From NCBI GenBank assembly GCA_902767285.1, contig CACXHC010000096.1, forward strand, positions 1-5,756: a DNA stretch of 5,756 nucleotides, read 5' to 3'. The translations under genes were made by a program, and so were the position numbers. The notes beneath the pieces are model-generated. The model worked only from the letters and a program-made list of their open reading frames with translations, searched no databases and was not told the DNA's origin. The stretch is from an uncultured Ruminococcus sp. (lineage in GTDB: Bacteria; Bacillota; Clostridia; Oscillospirales; Acutalibacteraceae). This document shows, piece after piece, positions 4,507-5,756 of the stretch (positions are counted from its first letter, which is position 1; every line of letters starts with the position of its first letter).

Positions 4507-5727
4507 ATGAAAAACAAATATGAAGTGTTATCTCCTGCCGGAGATTTAGAATGTCTAAAATCTGCAGTTAATTTTGGGGCAGATGCAGTATATCTTGCCG
4601 GAACGCAATTTGGAATGCGTACAGCGTCAAAAAATTTCAGCAAAGAAGATATGGCAAAGGGAATCGAGTATGCTCACTCCAAAGGAGTACGAGTTCACGT
4701 TACTTGTAATGTTCTGCCGAGGAGTTATGAACTCGACTCTCTACCTGAATTTATGCAGACTGTTCAAGATTTAGGTGCAGACGCTTTTATTATAGCCGAT
4801 TTGGGAGTTCTCGATATTGCGAAAAAATACGCTCCAAAAGTTGAAATACACGCATCTACTCAAACGGGCATAGTTAATTATGCAACGGCAAATGTCCTTT
4901 ACAACATGGGCGTTAAGCGAGTTGTTCTTGCAAGAGAGCTATCTATTCCCGAAATAGCGGAGATACGAAAAAACACTCCTGAGGATTTGGAAATCGAAAC
5001 TTTTGTGCATGGTTCGATGTGCGTATCATTTTCGGGCAGATGTATAATATCGAGCTACATGACGGGCAGAGATGCAAACAGAGGAGATTGTGCTCAACCG
5101 TGCCGATGGAAATATCATTTGTATGAAGAAAACCGAGAAGGACAGTTTTTTCCGATAGAACAGGACGACAGCGGAACATATCTTTATAACTCAAGAGATT
5201 TATGTATGATAGAGCATATTCCGGAACTTTTGGAAGCAGGCGTAACAAGTTTGAAGATCGAAGGCAGAGCCAAAAGTGCATATTATACATCAGTAGTTAC
5301 AAACGCTTATGCCGGAGCTGTTAGAGAATACGAAAAATCCCCCGAAAAATATATTTTACCTCAGTGGGCGAAAGATGAAGTTTACAAAGTGAGTCACCGA
5401 GAATATTCCACGGGATTTTTTATGGGCGGAGAACCCGGACAGGCAACACAAAGCGGAGGATATATTCGTGAATATGACGTTGTCGCCGTGTGTGAAAAAT
5501 CCAGCGAAAACGGCGTTTGCGAAATAACTCAGCGAAACAAATTTTTTGTTGGCGATACTCTTGATATACTTGCTCCAAACGCTCCAAGTTTTGAAACAAA
5601 AGCTCTTGAAATAGTGAACGAGTCCGGAGAAGTGGTTGAGAGTACGCCTCATGCCATGGAAAAACTATTTCTCAAAACAGATTCGGATATTCCGAAAGGA
5701 GCATTTTTGCGTAAAAAACGTTCTTAG
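4507..5727 (+). CDS. U32 family protein, probable tRNA 5-hydroxyuridine synthesis protein (TrhP/YrrO-like)
   Basis: Long labelled peptidase U32 or collagenase-like. Characterised members such as TrhP, RlhA and UbiU/V instead act in hydroxylation of RNA or ubiquinone, and TrhP is needed for 5-hydroxyuridine at the tRNA wobble position. The 406-aa protein opens with a TIM-barrel-like half: LLSPAGD-type start (VLSPAGD, 7-13), GADAVYL (24-30), and EIHASTQTG (113-121). The U32 signature ETFVHGSMCVSFSGRCIIS spans 164-182. Cysteines C172, C179, C195 and C233 have spacing like the iron-sulfur ligands reported for UbiU; C199 is a further candidate. SLKIEGR (248-254) is another family hallmark. The C-terminal part (about 318-403) looks like the small beta-barrel domain of longer members. 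There is no signal peptide, so it acts in the cytoplasm. Length is close to B. subtilis YrrO (about 420 aa). Adjacency to mltG supports the YrrO/TrhP assignment over a protease, but the function is inferred. Confidence 0.9.
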   Translation: MKNKYEVLSPAGDLECLKSAVNFGADAVYLAGTQFGMRTASKNFSKEDMAKGIEYAHSKGVRVHVTCNVLPRSYELDSLPEFMQTVQDLGADAFIIADLGVLDIAKKYAPKVEIHASTQTGIVNYATANVLYNMGVKRVVLARELSIPEIAEIRKNTPEDLEIETFVHGSMCVSFSGRCIISSYMTGRDANRGDCAQPCRWKYHLYEENREGQFFPIEQDDSGTYLYNSRDLCMIEHIPELLEAGVTSLKIEGRAKSAYYTSVVTNAYAGAVREYEKSPEKYILPQWAKDEVYKVSHREYSTGFFMGGEPGQATQSGGYIREYDVVAVCEKSSENGVCEITQRNKFFVGDTLDILAPNAPSFETKALEIVNESGEVVESTPHAMEKLFLKTDSDIPKGAFLRKKRS

Positions 5728-5756
5728 CGGGTTGCACTGGTTACGAGCTTTTCTTT

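Noticed and set aside
4943..5290. Minus-strand open frame inside the U32 gene, and similar antisense frames inside mltG
   Set aside because: All overlap a clearly conserved protein on the + strand, and none encodes a recognisable motif.
5727..5756. Beginning of a tRNA gene at the right edge
   Set aside because: The first seven bases could resemble an acceptor strand, but the following bases do not form a D-stem and the fragment is too short to test.
5724..5756. C-terminus of a convergent minus-strand gene ending in TAA at 5726-5724
   Set aside because: Only ten codons are inside the window, there is no motif, and a frame this short is uninformative.
1..5756. Mobile element, defence system, CRISPR array or prophage
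   Set aside because: All six genes are housekeeping families with similar base composition. I saw no transposase, integrase, spaced direct repeats or target-site duplications.

Overview
This looks like chromosomal DNA of a low-GC Bacillota, most likely a Clostridia member of the Ruminococcaceae/Oscillospiraceae type. That assignment is an inference. It rests on the AT-rich sequence, strong Shine-Dalgarno sites, sigma-A-type promoter boxes, a flavin-dependent thymidylate synthase, a Gram-positive-style MltG with a long cytoplasmic tail, and A/T-rich palindromic repeats in the only sizeable non-coding stretch. All six genes lie on the + strand and are complete. I see no RNA gene, insertion sequence, phage gene or CRISPR array.

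Layout. Positions 1-130 hold two related palindromic repeats. Positions 135-206 hold a promoter region built on a 13-bp period: two TTGCAA -35 boxes and two TATAAT -10 boxes, each pair 17 bp apart, with a perfect inverted repeat over the -35 region. Positions 243-2857 form a tight cluster: thyX, a thymidylate kinase, a DJ-1/PfpI family protein and 5-formyltetrahydrofolate cyclo-ligase. The intergenic distances are +11, +4 and -10 nt, so this is very probably one transcript. After 47 bp comes mltG (endolytic murein transglycosylase, 2905-4446). A 9-bp perfect hairpin follows, and then a U32-family gene (4507-5727) of the tRNA-hydroxylation/ubiquinone-hydroxylation type. The last 29 bases hold nothing I can assign.

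How the genes fit together. ThyX makes dTMP from dUMP using methylene-tetrahydrofolate, and the kinase phosphorylates dTMP to dTDP. The cyclo-ligase returns 5-formyl-THF to the active folate pool that supplies ThyX. The DJ-1-like protein sits between them and its role is unclear; repair or removal of reactive aldehydes is one possibility. MltG trims nascent glycan strands at the membrane. The U32 protein probably takes part in hydroxylating the tRNA wobble uridine. Adjacency of mltG to U32 genes recalls the Bacillus subtilis yrrL-yrrM-yrrN-yrrO cluster, but here no methyltransferase lies between them.

The window is mostly conserved housekeeping content, and I found no convincing new multi-gene system. 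The points most worth a second look are the duplicated 13-bp promoter module, the Walker A substitution in the kinase, the DEDG-type repeat insert in MltG, and the mltG-U32 linkage lacking trmR.
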